Assembly (NCBI RefSeq): GCF_030388665.1
Contig: NZ_CP128846.1
Location: forward strand, 8,838,001 to 8,902,000
Direction of reading: 5' to 3'
Origin: Streptomyces flavofungini
Lineage (GTDB): Bacteria; Actinomycetota; Actinomycetes; Streptomycetales; Streptomycetaceae
DNA: 64,000 nt
Below, in pieces: positions 1-8,805 of the stretch. The notes under the pieces were generated by a model, which made no database searches, had not been told where the DNA came from, and saw only the letters and a program-made list of their open reading frames with translations. Numbering within the stretch: the first letter of the stretch is position 1; every line of letters starts with the position of its first letter. The position numbers were made by a program, and so were the translations under genes.

Positions 1-108
1 GCCGGGGAGGTCGCGCACGTCCGCGTCCGCGTCGCGGTCGAGCACCATGGCACGCCAGGCCACAGCGAGCTGCTGGGCGGATTCGACGGACTCCGTGAGG
101 TCGGTCAC
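1..108 (-). CDS. N-terminus of an unidentified protein (cut by window edge)
   Basis: Only the first 36 codons are present; the gene reads leftwards off the window. It starts with GTG at 108, preceded by GGGAG at a good distance, and begins MTDLTESVESAQQLAVAWRA. The stop of the upstream APC permease lies 53 bp away on the same strand, so it is probably the third gene of that operon. Codon third positions are G/C rich as in real genes here. Too little is present to name a family. Confidence 0.6.
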   Translation of the reverse strand, partial: MTDLTESVESAQQLAVAWRAMVLDRDADADVRDLPG

Positions 109-160
109 CGTACTCCCATGGAAGGTTGGGGCTGTGTGCGAGGACGCGCTGTCGCCGCCA

Positions 161-1687
161 TCAGATGATGCCTTCGAACTGCTTGTCCTCGGTAGGGGAA
201 CTGGAGCGGGGCACGTGGTACGAGTCGCGTCCGAAGCGCCGCCACAGAGCCGCGATGAGGAAGGCCACCACCACGGCGACGGGGGTGTAGTTGAAGGTGC
301 TTGCGGTGATCGGGCTGCTCTGCGGCAGCAGGAACAGCACCGTCACCGCGCCCGCCCACAGCACCGCCACCCAGCCGATCGGCCGGCTCCAGCGGCCCAG
401 GTTCCAGGGCCCCGGGGTGAAGCGGTCGCGGTGCAGGAGCCGCAGCAGCACCGGGATGGCGTAGGCGGAGGTGAATCCCACGGCGGAGATCGCGGTCACC
501 GCCGAGAACGCCGTGGAGGAGTACAGGGACGGCAGCGCGAGCAGGAACGCCACGGCGACCGCGAGCCAGACCGCGTTGGCGGGGATGGCGGTGCGGCGGC
601 TGACCTGCTTCCAGAGCCCCGAGCCCGGCAGGGCGCCGTCCCGGGCGAAGGCGTAGATCATCCGGCTGGCGCTCGCGGTCACGGTGTAGCCGCACAGGAA
701 CTGGGCCACGATGATCACGAGCAGCAGGGCCTTGGCCGCCGCCATGCCCAGCGCGTCCAGGAGGATCTGCGCCACGGGCACGCCGGTCTCACTGCCGAGG
801 GTCGCGGTGTAGTCCTGGATGGCGAAGAGGAGCGTGGTCAGCAGGATGCCGCCGGCGATCCAGGACACCGCAACCGAGCGGAAGATCCCGCGGGCCGCGG
901 CGACGGACGCGTGGTTGGTCTCCTCGCTCAGGTGGGCCGAGGTGTCGTATCCGGCGAGGGCGAAGACCGGCAGGAGCATGCCCAGCAGGACCACGTAGGA
1001 CGAGGCGCCCCAGCCGGTGTTGTTGGTGAACTCGGAGAAGACGAAGCCGGCCGACTGGTGGTCGGAGGGCACGAGCGCCAGGGCGCCGATGATGACGACG
1101 GCCCCCGCCAGGTGCCACCACGCGCTGATGGACGTCAGGATGTTCATCAGCCGGGTGCCGAAGAGGTTCAGGATCGCGTGCAGCGCGAGGATGACGGCGT
1201 ACAGGAGCAGCAGGGACTCCGGGGTCGGCGTGTGGCCGAACTGGAGGTTCATCCACGCGGCGGTGAACGTCGCTATGCCGTAGTCCTGGGCGGCGATGCC
1301 GCCGAGCAGGCCCAGGAGGTTGAGCCAGCCGGTGTACCAGCTCCACCGCTCCCCGCCGAGCTGGCGGGCCATGTAGTACAGGCCGCCGCTGGTGGGGTAG
1401 CGGGAGGTGATCTCCGCCAGCGCCGCGGCCAGACACAGCACCAGCGGCCCGATGGCGAGCCAGCCCCATGTGATCACCGCGGGGCCGCCCGAGTTCAGGC
1501 CGAAGCCGAACAGGAGCAGGGTTCCCGACATGATGGAGATGACCGACAGGGAGGCCGAGAAGTTGCCGAAGGCGCCCATCCGGCGGTGCAGTTGCTGGGT
1601 GTAGCCCAGCGACTGGAGGATGCGCGCGTCCTCCCCCTGGTCGTCGACCGGGTTCGGCTGCTGGCGCGATGTTGGTACCGAAGTCAT
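161..1687 (-). CDS. APC-family amino acid/GABA-type permease, copy 1
   Basis: A 508-residue integral membrane protein of the amino acid-polyamine-organocation superfamily, predicted to import an amino acid or amine across the plasma membrane. Hydrophobic segments recur along the whole length (about 12), beginning after a polar N-terminus of about 45 residues. The family-typical GGPAVITWGW stretch of helix 1-2 and a SRMIYAFARDGALP loop near residue 340 are visible. ATG at 1687 has GGAG upstream. It lies 103 bp downstream of a hypothetical gene on the same strand. A close homologue at 27275-28774 has the same kind of partner gene upstream, so the pair is duplicated. The substrate cannot be read from sequence; GABA/choline-type permeases are the nearest relatives I recognise. 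Confidence 0.88.
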   Translation of the reverse strand: MTSVPTSRQQPNPVDDQGEDARILQSLGYTQQLHRRMGAFGNFSASLSVISIMSGTLLLFGFGLNSGGPAVITWGWLAIGPLVLCLAAALAEITSRYPTSGGLYYMARQLGGERWSWYTGWLNLLGLLGGIAAQDYGIATFTAAWMNLQFGHTPTPESLLLLYAVILALHAILNLFGTRLMNILTSISAWWHLAGAVVIIGALALVPSDHQSAGFVFSEFTNNTGWGASSYVVLLGMLLPVFALAGYDTSAHLSEETNHASVAAARGIFRSVAVSWIAGGILLTTLLFAIQDYTATLGSETGVPVAQILLDALGMAAAKALLLVIIVAQFLCGYTVTASASRMIYAFARDGALPGSGLWKQVSRRTAIPANAVWLAVAVAFLLALPSLYSSTAFSAVTAISAVGFTSAYAIPVLLRLLHRDRFTPGPWNLGRWSRPIGWVAVLWAGAVTVLFLLPQSSPITASTFNYTPVAVVVAFLIAALWRRFGRDSYHVPRSSSPTEDKQFEGII

Positions 1688-1790
1688 GGGTTCTCCGCAC
1701 GGGGAAGCTGGAAGAAGGGGTGCAGGCGGGGTGGCTGCCGGGCCGCTCGCGGGACGTGGCGGCTGCCGCCCCCGGGGCCGGGGCGGGCGG

Positions 1791-2807
1791 TCATGAGGGT
1801 TCTCCCGGGCGCCGCGGGTGGGATCTCAGACAGGCGTAGCGGTCCTCCTCGAATGCCCTGCGCCACTGGTCCTTGGGGTGCCGGGCGTCGTACAGCCACG
1901 GGGCGGGCGTGGCGAAGTCGCCGATGGCCTCGAACACTTCGGCCGCCCACTGCGGGAAGCCGCCCCTGGTCAGGGCGTAGGCGAGGTAGTTCAGATCCAG
2001 TTGGGAACTGGTCGCCGGATCGCATGTGCGGAACCAGCCCTCGAACGCCTGCGTGACGGCTCGGGTGGTGTCCTCCCTGGTCCACAGCAGGTTCAGCGTG
2101 ACCTCGGTGCCCTTGTCCCGCCGCTCCCGGAACTCCTGCACGCGGGCGTAGAGAGGCAGCAGGAGCAGCGGCGAGTCCGGTGGCGCGAAGGAGACCGTCC
2201 AGCGGGCGAAGTCCGTGGAGACCGCCTGGCGGCCGGCCGGACCGGGGCGGGCCTGGAGCGCCTGGGACATGCGGTGCCAGGCCTCGCGGTTGAACGGGTC
2301 GCGGCGGTGCACTTCCCCGAGCAGCCCCCATGGCCCGCTGGGCAGCAGGTACTCGTGCGGTGGCGGAGCCATGTGATGCTCCGGGTGGTGTCCCGTGGTG
2401 TCGATCTCGGCCAGGGCCAGGCGGCAGATCCAGGGCACCGAGTCGTGGGGATTCCCCTCGCTCGCCTGGTGGCACGCCTGCCGGGCCCGGTCCGCCAGCT
2501 TCTCCAGGTCCCGCGCCTGCTGGGCGTCGTGCGCGCGGTGCCCGCGGTGGGCCTGCAGCACCCGTTCGGTGGCGACTCGGGCGTACATCACCCGGGCCGC
2601 GAGGCTCTCCGGTTCCTCCCTGAGCCACAGCTCCACCACATTGGTCTGAGCTGCGACGACCCCGAGGACCTGGGTGCGGGACGTCCACTGCGGCCAGTTG
2701 CCCGTCCGGGCGAGCACCTGCCGCATCTGCATCCAGTAACCCGCCTGTATGTCCTGCACCGCCGCAGAGAGGTCCGCGTCACGGCCGGCCGGGTTCGAAC
2801 CCGCCAT
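1791..2807 (-). CDS. Hypothetical helical protein, permease partner, copy 1
   Basis: A 338-residue soluble protein that I cannot assign to a named family. It is alpha-helical with alternating Leu/Ala and Arg/Glu, vaguely like tetratricopeptide-type proteins, and has no signal peptide or membrane helix. It shares blocks with the protein at 28904-29866: RRDPFNREAWH against QRDPWNREAHH, APPDSPLLLLPL against APPGLPIAVLPL, and LNYLAYAL...EVFEAIGDFATPAPW against ANYLAHAL...DVFDAIGPYATTVPW. Both copies sit immediately upstream of an APC permease on the same strand, which suggests a functional link to transport or its control. ATG at 2807 is preceded by GGAAG. Confidence 0.75.
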   Translation of the reverse strand: MAGSNPAGRDADLSAAVQDIQAGYWMQMRQVLARTGNWPQWTSRTQVLGVVAAQTNVVELWLREEPESLAARVMYARVATERVLQAHRGHRAHDAQQARDLEKLADRARQACHQASEGNPHDSVPWICRLALAEIDTTGHHPEHHMAPPPHEYLLPSGPWGLLGEVHRRDPFNREAWHRMSQALQARPGPAGRQAVSTDFARWTVSFAPPDSPLLLLPLYARVQEFRERRDKGTEVTLNLLWTREDTTRAVTQAFEGWFRTCDPATSSQLDLNYLAYALTRGGFPQWAAEVFEAIGDFATPAPWLYDARHPKDQWRRAFEEDRYACLRSHPRRPGEPS

Positions 2808-3781
2808 CAGCGCTTCCGCCGGGGACGTGCGGGGCTGTCAGCGCTGCGGCTCGCCGATGTGTGTGAGCACGACACCGAGCGGTGTGCGCTGGCGAGCATA
2901 GGCGGTGGACCCCTCGGACAGTTGGGACGGTGGCGCACGGTCGTGCGCGGGAGAGCGGCGTGGGCTGACGGGCAGGGCGGAGTCGGCCACTGGCGCAATG
3001 ACCCGGCCGAGGCCGTCGCACTTGGCTGGTAGCGAATGCCTGACAGGTACTTAAGTGCCTGGAGAGGCGCATGACCAGAGGATTCCAAGATTGTTCGGTT
3101 GTGCATCGCCGGGTTTCGGCCATGCGGCGGGAGGGCGTCGCCATCCGTGACCGAACGCGTCGGCCGCAGCACGTGGACGGCGCGCCGCCGCGGCCCGGAC
3201 GCTCGCGGCCGTGTGCGCGCGGGCACGGGGAAGAGGGTCGCCTTCCGCCGCTGCCGACGGGGGCCGATCGGGTCCCGGGCAAGCCCTGCGGTCCGTCGGC
3301 GCGGTGCGCGACAGCCCGCTCGGTACGTCGCGGACCTGCTGAAACTGACGGCGCAGCGCTTCCTCGGCGCGAGTGGGAGCCGCGTGCCGCGTGGCGGGGC
3401 CATGCGTCGGCGTCTGCGTGTCGGCGAGCCGCCTTGACACGACCTTCCTCGTGCGCGGCGTTGCCCCGCCGGTGTGCCCGGGCCGCCCGTGGTCGAGGGG
3501 AGGTGGTGGTCAAGGCGGGTGCGGGGCAAGCGAGTTGGGGCGTGCTGGTGGCGCACAGGGGCCGTGGGCGCGTGGCGTTCAAGTGTGCACGGGTGTGCCC
3601 GTAACGGTCTTCGGGCCGTGGATCATTCGGCCAGTTCGGAGCGGTGGTCACTGAATGTGATCGAATGGTCCGCGGGCCGTGGTGATGGCTTGACGGTCCG
3701 TCAAGTCGAGGAGTCGCGGGCGGCTCGAACGGCACGGCGGCACGGCGAAGTGACGAAGAGACGGAAAGGACGGGGACGGGT
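2808..3781. other. Long intergenic region, no convincing gene
   Basis: Nearly 1 kb between two divergently read genes. Open frames exist on both strands because of the GC content, but their translations are Arg/Pro/Ala-rich, low in complexity and match nothing. The only clear structure is the imperfect palindrome at 3044-3061. GGAAAGGA just before 3782 is the ribosome site of the methyltransferase. Confidence 0.6.
3044..3061. promoter_or_regulatory. 18-bp imperfect palindrome, possible operator
   Basis: CAGGTACTTAAGTGCCTG is an inverted repeat centred between 3052 and 3053, with a single T:G mismatch pair. It lies 237 bp upstream of the hypothetical/permease operon in an otherwise structureless gap, so it is a plausible operator. 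No comparable palindrome is seen upstream of the second copy of the pair. Confidence 0.35.
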
Positions 3782-4648
3782 GTGGGCGAGGGCTGGGAAT
3801 GGGACGAGACCTTGTTCTCGGGGGCGGCCGCCTACTACCCGCGAGGGCGGCTCCCGTACGCGCCGGGGCTCGCGGACGTGCTCGCCGACGCCCTGCGGCT
3901 GGACGGGCAGGGGCGCCTCCTCGACGTGGGATGCGGTCCGGGCACGGTCGCCCTGACCCTGGCGGAGCTGTTCCGTGAGGTCGTCGGCCTGGATCCGGAC
4001 GAGGGGATGATCGCCGAGGCCGGGCGCCGGGCGGCGGAGGCGGGCCTGGCCGGGAAGGCGCGTTGGGTGCGGGCCCGCGCCGAGGAACTGCCCGCGGGGC
4101 TCGGCACGTTCACGGCGGTCGCCTTCGCCCAGTCGTTCCACTGGATGGACCGCGACCTGGTCGCGGCGACCGTACGGGACATGCTCCGGCCCGGCGGCGT
4201 GCTCCTGCACATCTCGGACCTGAAGTCGCAGCCGCCCGCCGCCGAGGCCCTGCCCCATCCGGCCCCGCCCCGCGCCGCGATCGCCGACCTGGTCGCCGCG
4301 TACCTCGGCCCGGTCAGACGGGCGGGCCGCGGAACCCTGGCGCGGGGCACGCCCGGCGGTGAGGCGGCGGTGTACTCCCGCGCCGGGTTCTGCGGCCCCG
4401 ACCGGTATGTCGTCCCCGGCGGGGAGCCGCTGGTCCGCGATCACGACGACGTGGTGGCCGAGGTCTTCTCGATGTCCTTCTCGGCCCCGCACCTCTTCGG
4501 CCCGCACCGCGCCGCCTTCGAGCGGGACCTGCGCCGCGTACTCCAGGAGGCTTCCGCGTCCGGCCGGTTCTCGGTACGCCGACCCGACACGGAGGTCTGC
4601 GTCTGGCATGCGCGCCCGGCCGGGCCGGGACCGGAGGCCGTCGCCTGA
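3782..4648 (+). CDS. Class I SAM-dependent methyltransferase
   Basis: A 288-residue cytoplasmic enzyme with the Rossmann-type methyltransferase fold. Motif I is LLDVGCGPGTVAL (residues about 42-54) and is followed by the acidic loop VVGLDPDEGMIAEA. FHWMD near 120 and LRPGGVLLHIS near 138 are typical of the ubiE/Methyltransf_11 group. The start is GTG with GGAAAGGA about 10 bases upstream. It is monocistronic: the next gene converges, with its stop 4 bp away. The substrate is unknown. Confidence 0.85.
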   Translation: MGEGWEWDETLFSGAAAYYPRGRLPYAPGLADVLADALRLDGQGRLLDVGCGPGTVALTLAELFREVVGLDPDEGMIAEAGRRAAEAGLAGKARWVRARAEELPAGLGTFTAVAFAQSFHWMDRDLVAATVRDMLRPGGVLLHISDLKSQPPAAEALPHPAPPRAAIADLVAAYLGPVRRAGRGTLARGTPGGEAAVYSRAGFCGPDRYVVPGGEPLVRDHDDVVAEVFSMSFSAPHLFGPHRAAFERDLRRVLQEASASGRFSVRRPDTEVCVWHARPAGPGPEAVA

Positions 4649-4651
4649 AGG

Positions 4652-5353
4652 TCACCGCGTGCGGGGCGGGGCCGGGTCGTCCGCCCGGGTCCGCAAGGCG
4701 CGAGGGAGCCACCGGGTGGCGGGCGCGCCCGCGCGCGCCGTCCCGGCGGACGTGAGCGCGCCCGCGGCTGCCGTCGCGACGGCGACGAGCGGGACCACCA
4801 CCCGGGCGCCGCCGACGGGGGCGTTGGTCTGTGGTGCGGCGTAGCCACCGGGCACCGCGTACACCGCGATGTGGTCGCCCGTCTTCGCGTCGGCGGGGCA
4901 GGCCCTGCCCAGGGGGAGGAAGCCCGACTCGCTGAGGCGCCGTTCGAGGGCTGTGCCGTCGAGACGTTCCAGGGAGCACTCCCACCAGGCGCCCGTGACC
5001 TTCCCCGTCGGGGTCTTCCTCTCGTGCCGCACGGCCTTTGTGACGACGGTCTCCCGGCGTTCGCCCCACACGTCGAGCACGGCCTGGCCGAGGAACGTCA
5101 GCAATCCCACGGCCAGCAGGCCCTGCACGATCGCGGCCGCCCCGAAGTGCCAGGGGCCGAGGTGGATGAAGCAGAGGGCGATCACGGCGAACCCCGCGCC
5201 GAGGACCAGCAGCGCCGCGACGGCGGCCACCGTCGGGTGGTGCCACCACGCGGGCACCAGCACCGCCGCGACCACGGCGAGCGCACACGTCAGCGCCGAA
5301 GCGGCCACCCCCACCAGCGCGCCCGCCACCCGCAACCGCCGTCTCCCGCTCAC
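4652..5353 (-). CDS. Hypothetical membrane protein
   Basis: About 233 residues with three N-terminal transmembrane segments (roughly residues 6-30, 38-60 and 64-90), then a polar domain of about 70 residues containing WWECSLERLDG and a further hydrophobic segment near the C-terminus. I chose GTG at 5353 because GGGGAGG lies directly upstream; an ATG at 5377 would add eight residues. I do not recognise a family beyond conserved actinomycete membrane proteins. It is convergent with the methyltransferase. Confidence 0.6.
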   Translation of the reverse strand: MSGRRRLRVAGALVGVAASALTCALAVVAAVLVPAWWHHPTVAAVAALLVLGAGFAVIALCFIHLGPWHFGAAAIVQGLLAVGLLTFLGQAVLDVWGERRETVVTKAVRHERKTPTGKVTGAWWECSLERLDGTALERRLSESGFLPLGRACPADAKTGDHIAVYAVPGGYAAPQTNAPVGGARVVVPLVAVATAAAGALTSAGTARAGAPATRWLPRALRTRADDPAPPRTR

Positions 5354-5404
5354 CGCCACCTCCCCGCCCGCAAGCATGCCCCGTACTCTCCTGGCCGGCC
5401 TGGC

Positions 5405-6001
5405 TCAGCCGCTGTGGCGCAGCGCGCGGAGGAGGCGTTCGAGGGCCGCCCAGGTCTCGGCGGGGTCCGTCGGGCCGGACGGGGAGGCCAGCCACAGGGC
5501 GGCCTCGTTCATGGCGCCGGACAGGAGGTGGGTGAGGGGTTCCACGGGCTGCGGGGGAAGGGTTCCCTCGGCGACGAGGGCGGTCAGGGCGTCGTGGAGA
5601 TGCCGGGCCGACGACGCCTCGTCCAGGGCGCGCCAGGCGCTCCAGCCCAGGACGGACGGGCCGTCCACCAGCATGATCCGCTGAATGTCCGGCTCGGCGG
5701 TCACGGTCAGGAACTCGCGGCAGCCCGCCGTCAGTTGATCCCAGCGGTCGGCGTGCGCGTCGGCCGCAGCGGCCACGCGCCGGCCCACCTCCCGCTGCAC
5801 CTCATCGAGCACGGCGCCGAAGAGGTCGGCCTTGCTGTCGAAGTGGTGGTACAGCGCGCCCTTGGTCACCCCGGCGGCCTCGACGATCTGCGCCAGGCCC
5901 ACCGCCCCGTAGCCCTGGGTGGCGAACAGCTGCCTGCTCTCCCGCAGCAACGTCCGCCTCGTCTGCTCCCGTTGCTGTGCCCGGACGCCCTGCCCGCTCA
6001 T
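5405..6001 (-). CDS. TetR-family repressor (divergent from glyoxalase)
   Basis: A 198-residue DNA-binding regulator. The N-terminal helix-turn-helix is intact (VGLAQIVEAAGVTKGALYHHFDSKADLF, about residues 30-57) and is followed by a divergent helical ligand-binding domain. I took ATG at 6001 as start, since upstream in-frame codons read through the operator region. It is transcribed away from the glyoxalase at 6096; the 94-bp gap holds two similar palindromes (6033-6049 and 6063-6081), so autorepression plus control of the neighbour is the likely circuit. Confidence 0.88.
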   Translation of the reverse strand: MSGQGVRAQQREQTRRTLLRESRQLFATQGYGAVGLAQIVEAAGVTKGALYHHFDSKADLFGAVLDEVQREVGRRVAAAADAHADRWDQLTAGCREFLTVTAEPDIQRIMLVDGPSVLGWSAWRALDEASSARHLHDALTALVAEGTLPPQPVEPLTHLLSGAMNEAALWLASPSGPTDPAETWAALERLLRALRHSG

Positions 6002-6032
6002 CGCGCTCCACTCGGTCGACGATTGCCAGTTG

Positions 6033-6081
6033 ACGTACCGATGGTACGTGAATAGCTTCTTTCGCATACCGACGGTACGCG
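6033..6081. promoter_or_regulatory. Two tandem TetR-type operators
   Basis: Two palindromes share the core TACCGA(T/C)GGTA: ACGTACCGATGGTACGT at 6033-6049 and CGCATACCGACGGTACGCG at 6063-6081. Their centres are 31 bp apart, about three helical turns. They occupy the divergent promoter between the TetR gene and the glyoxalase and are the obvious binding sites for the repressor. Confidence 0.7.
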
Positions 6082-6095
6082 AATGAGGGGCGACC

Positions 6096-6512
6096 ATGAA
6101 ACTGACCGGCTTCTATCCCGTGATCTGCACCGCCCGGCTCGCGGAGTCCCGGGACTTCTACACCCGGCTCCTCGGCTTCGAGACCACTTTCGAGGCCGAC
6201 TGGTACGTGAGCCTGCGTCGCCCGGGTGACTCCCCGTACGAGCTCGCGCTCCTCGACCACACCCACCCGACCGTCCCGGAGGGCTACCGCCTCCCGGCCC
6301 AGGGCCTCCTGCTCAACCTCGAGGTCGAGGACGTCGACGCGCAGTGGGAGCGACTCGTCGTACGCGAAGGGCTCAGCCCCGCCCTCGAACTGCGCAGCGA
6401 GGACTTCGGGCAACGGCACTTCATCGTGGCCGATCCCTCGGGGGTCCTCGTCGACGTCATCACGCCCGTACCGCCCAGCGGTGAGTACGTCAGCCAGTAC
6501 GTGGGCGGGTGA
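6096..6512 (+). CDS. Glyoxalase/bleomycin-resistance (VOC) family protein
   Basis: A 138-residue cytoplasmic protein of the vicinal-oxygen-chelate fold. The N-terminus FYPVICTARLAESRDFYTRLLGF and the C-terminal FIVADPSGVLVDVITP are the paired beta-alpha-beta-beta-beta signatures. The length fits a single-chain, dimer-forming member. ATG at 6096 has GAGGGG upstream. It is probably induced by a ligand of the divergent TetR. The reaction is unknown; members bind antibiotics, isomerise glutathione/mycothiol adducts or cleave aromatic rings. Confidence 0.85.
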   Translation: MKLTGFYPVICTARLAESRDFYTRLLGFETTFEADWYVSLRRPGDSPYELALLDHTHPTVPEGYRLPAQGLLLNLEVEDVDAQWERLVVREGLSPALELRSEDFGQRHFIVADPSGVLVDVITPVPPSGEYVSQYVGG

Positions 6513-6593
6513 GCGGGCCCCAGGGGCGCGGCCCCGCGATCCGGCACCGAGGCCGCACGGCGGCGTGGGCGTCGCCCGCCTGGGGGTGCGAGG

Positions 6594-6668
6594 TCACCGG
6601 CGCCTGCGGGACTGCAGGTACCAGGCTGCGGCGATGGCCAGGACGACGAGGACGATGATTATCTTCAT
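6594..6668 (-). CDS. 24-residue single-helix membrane peptide
   Basis: The frame encodes a Met-Lys start, about 16 hydrophobic residues (IIIVLVVLAIAAAWYL) and a QSRRRR tail. This is one transmembrane helix with a positive cytoplasmic end. Codons are G/C-ending as in real genes. The ribosome site is weak (a GGGG tract about 13 bases upstream), so expression is uncertain. It lies between the glyoxalase and the LysR gene, on the same strand as the LysR. Confidence 0.4.
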   Translation of the reverse strand: MKIIIVLVVLAIAAAWYLQSRRRR

Positions 6669-6714
6669 GCGGAGTTGCTGCCCCGGATCGTACGGCTGAA
6701 GCGCGCGCGGGCCG

Positions 6715-7575
6715 TCAGCGTTCCGCGACCAGCTCGTGCGCCAGGCGGATCAGGTCCGGGATCGCCGGGTGCGCCGACGTGCCGCGACGCCAGGCGAGGA
6801 CCAGGGGGACCGGCGGGGCGTCGGTCAGGGGGCGGTAGGCGATCGCCGGGTGCGTGTGCATGCGGGGGGTCGCCGAGGTGGAGACGCCCACGGCCCGGCC
6901 CACCGCGATGGCCGTCAGCCACTCGTCCGTGTTGGTGACCTCGATGACCGATGTGGGGCGCGCGCCCGTCGGCCACAGGTCGAGCGTGGTCGTGCCCGCC
7001 ACCGTGTTGAGGGCGATCGGCCAGGGCGTGAGGTCGGCGAGCGCGAGCTCGTCGCGTGCGGCGAGTGCGCTGTCCGCGGGCACCACCGCCACGCGTTCCT
7101 CCCGCATCAGCAACTCCGAGACCAGGTCGGGAGCCCTCAGCTCGCCGCGCAGCAGCGCGACGTCGACCTGGCCCCGGGTGAGACCCGCCGTGCGGTCGTC
7201 GACGCGGCGCAGCTCCAGCGGCACACCGGGGTGCCGCTCGTCCCAGCGGCGCAGCAGCGGCAGCGTCAGGTCGCCGAGCGCGGCCCAGGGATGCCCGAGA
7301 CGCAGTGGCAGGCCGGCCGACGAACGGGGATCGAAGGCCTGCTCCACGGCGGCCAGCGCGGTCGCGGCCCGATCGCGGAACGCCCGTCCCGCGGCCGTCA
7401 GTTCCAGATGGTGCGTCGAGCGGTCGATCAGGCGCACCCCGAGATGCGACTCCAGCTGGCGCAGCGTGCGGGACAGCGCGGGCTGGCCCGTGTGGAGCCG
7501 GGCCGCGGCGCGCGTGATGGTGCCCTCCTCGGCGATGGCGAGGAAGGCCCGCAGGTGGCGCAGTTCCATGGTCAT
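6715..7575 (-). CDS. LysR-family transcriptional regulator
   Basis: A 286-residue regulator. The N-terminal winged HTH (MELRHLRAFLAIAEEGTITRAAARLHTGQPALSRTLRQLE) is unmistakable and a periplasmic-binding-like effector domain follows. The start is ATG at 7575 or 7569 (MTMEL or MEL); earlier in-frame codons give Pro/Arg-rich low-complexity sequence. It is divergent from the EamA transporter, 68 bp away, which is the standard arrangement for a LysR activator of an exporter gene. Confidence 0.9.
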   Translation of the reverse strand: MTMELRHLRAFLAIAEEGTITRAAARLHTGQPALSRTLRQLESHLGVRLIDRSTHHLELTAAGRAFRDRAATALAAVEQAFDPRSSAGLPLRLGHPWAALGDLTLPLLRRWDERHPGVPLELRRVDDRTAGLTRGQVDVALLRGELRAPDLVSELLMREERVAVVPADSALAARDELALADLTPWPIALNTVAGTTTLDLWPTGARPTSVIEVTNTDEWLTAIAVGRAVGVSTSATPRMHTHPAIAYRPLTDAPPVPLVLAWRRGTSAHPAIPDLIRLAHELVAER

Positions 7576-7643
7576 GCCTGGCAAGCATAACCACGGCTCA
7601 CATGGCATTTCACACGGTGCGCTCGGCTTTCTAGCGTGGGGGC

Positions 7644-8666
7644 ATGACATACACGAGGGTTCAGGCGGGGGCCGCGGCGGCAGGCTCCGCGGTGAGAGGG
7701 ACTGGGGCGGCGGGGCCCGCGGCGGCGGGTCCCGGGGGAGCGAGGCCCGCGGGGACGGCGTCCACGACCGGGCGGGGCGCACCCGCCGCCGGGGGCATAC
7801 GCAAGGCGACAGGGCCCGCGAGCGCCGGCAGCCTGGGCGGCATCGGTCTCGTGCTCGCCGGTGTCCTCTCGGTGCAGTTCGGCTCCGCCGCGGCGGCCCT
7901 GCTCTTCCCGCGCGCGGGCGCGCTCGGCGTGGTGGCGCTGCGGGTGACGATCGCAGCCGTGCTGCTCCTGGTCGTCTGCCGTCCCCGGCTGCGCGGCCAC
8001 AGCCGTAAGGACTGGGGTGTCGTGGGTGCCTTCGGGCTCGCCCTCGGCGGCATGAACGTTCTCTTCTACCAGGCGATCGACCGCATTCCGCTGGGCCCGG
8101 CGGTGACGCTGGAGGTGCTCGGCCCGCTGCTCCTGTCCGTGGTCACCGCGCGGCGGGCGGCGAGCCTGGTGTGGGCCGCGATGGCGTTCGCGGGCGTGTT
8201 CCTGCTCGGGCAGGGCAGCTTCGGCGAACTCAGCGCGACGGGCGCCGGGTTCGCGCTCGGGGCGGGCGCCATGTGGGCCGCGTACATCGTCTTCAGCTCC
8301 CGGGCCGGTGCCCGCTTCCCGCGCCTGGACGGGCTCGCCCTGGCGATGGCCGTGGCCGCGCTCGTGAGCCTGCCGCTGGGGATCGGCGCCGCGGGCGCCA
8401 CCCTCGTGGAGCCGAAGGTCCTCGCGATCGGCCTGGTCGTGGCGCTGCTGTCGTCGGGCGTCCCGTACACGCTGGAACTCCTCGCCCTGCGCAGGCTGCC
8501 CGCGGCCACCTTCGCGGTCCTGATGAGCCTGGCCCCCGCGGTCGCCGCGCTTGCCGGCTTCCTGGTGCTCGGGCAGACGCTGTCGGCGCTGCAGTGCGTG
8601 GCGATCGCCCTGGTGGTGGGGGCGAGCGCGGGCGCGGTGCGGGCCGGGGGAGCGGGGCGGAAATGA
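7644..8666 (+). CDS. EamA/RhtA-type drug-metabolite exporter
   Basis: A 340-residue membrane protein of the DMT superfamily with about ten helices arranged as two EamA repeats. The first 60 residues are an unusual Ala/Gly/Pro-rich extension before helix 1 (SLGGIGLVLAGVLSVQFG). YQAIDRIPLGPAVTLEVLGPL is typical of the RhtA (threonine/homoserine exporter) subgroup. ATG at 7644 is preceded by GTGGGGGC. It is probably controlled by the divergent LysR. The exported compound is unknown. Confidence 0.85.
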   Translation: MTYTRVQAGAAAAGSAVRGTGAAGPAAAGPGGARPAGTASTTGRGAPAAGGIRKATGPASAGSLGGIGLVLAGVLSVQFGSAAAALLFPRAGALGVVALRVTIAAVLLLVVCRPRLRGHSRKDWGVVGAFGLALGGMNVLFYQAIDRIPLGPAVTLEVLGPLLLSVVTARRAASLVWAAMAFAGVFLLGQGSFGELSATGAGFALGAGAMWAAYIVFSSRAGARFPRLDGLALAMAVAALVSLPLGIGAAGATLVEPKVLAIGLVVALLSSGVPYTLELLALRRLPAATFAVLMSLAPAVAALAGFLVLGQTLSALQCVAIALVVGASAGAVRAGGAGRK

Positions 8667-8689
8667 GAGTTCCGGGCGGGTCCCTCACC

Positions 8690-8764
8690 GGCCCGCCCGG
8701 TCCTTCCCCGGTCCCCGCCGGCCCTTCCCCGGTCCTTCCCGGGCCCCTGCCGGTCCTTCCCCGT
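8690..8764. repeat. Short degenerate CCGGTCCTTCCC repeats
   Basis: The gap between the EamA gene and the DJ-1/PfpI gene consists of degenerate copies of CCGGTCCTTCCC with variants CCGGTCCCCG and GGCCCTTCCCC. It looks like replication-slippage sequence; no promoter can be read within it. Confidence 0.55.
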
Positions 8765-8805
8765 CACCACGAGAGCTGCTCGACTCCCGGGCTAGGATGC
8801 GGCGC

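Noticed and set aside
2779..3735. Overlapping frames on both strands in the 1-kb gap
   Set aside because: Pro/Arg/Ala-rich, no ribosome sites of note, no family resemblance, and they compete with one another.
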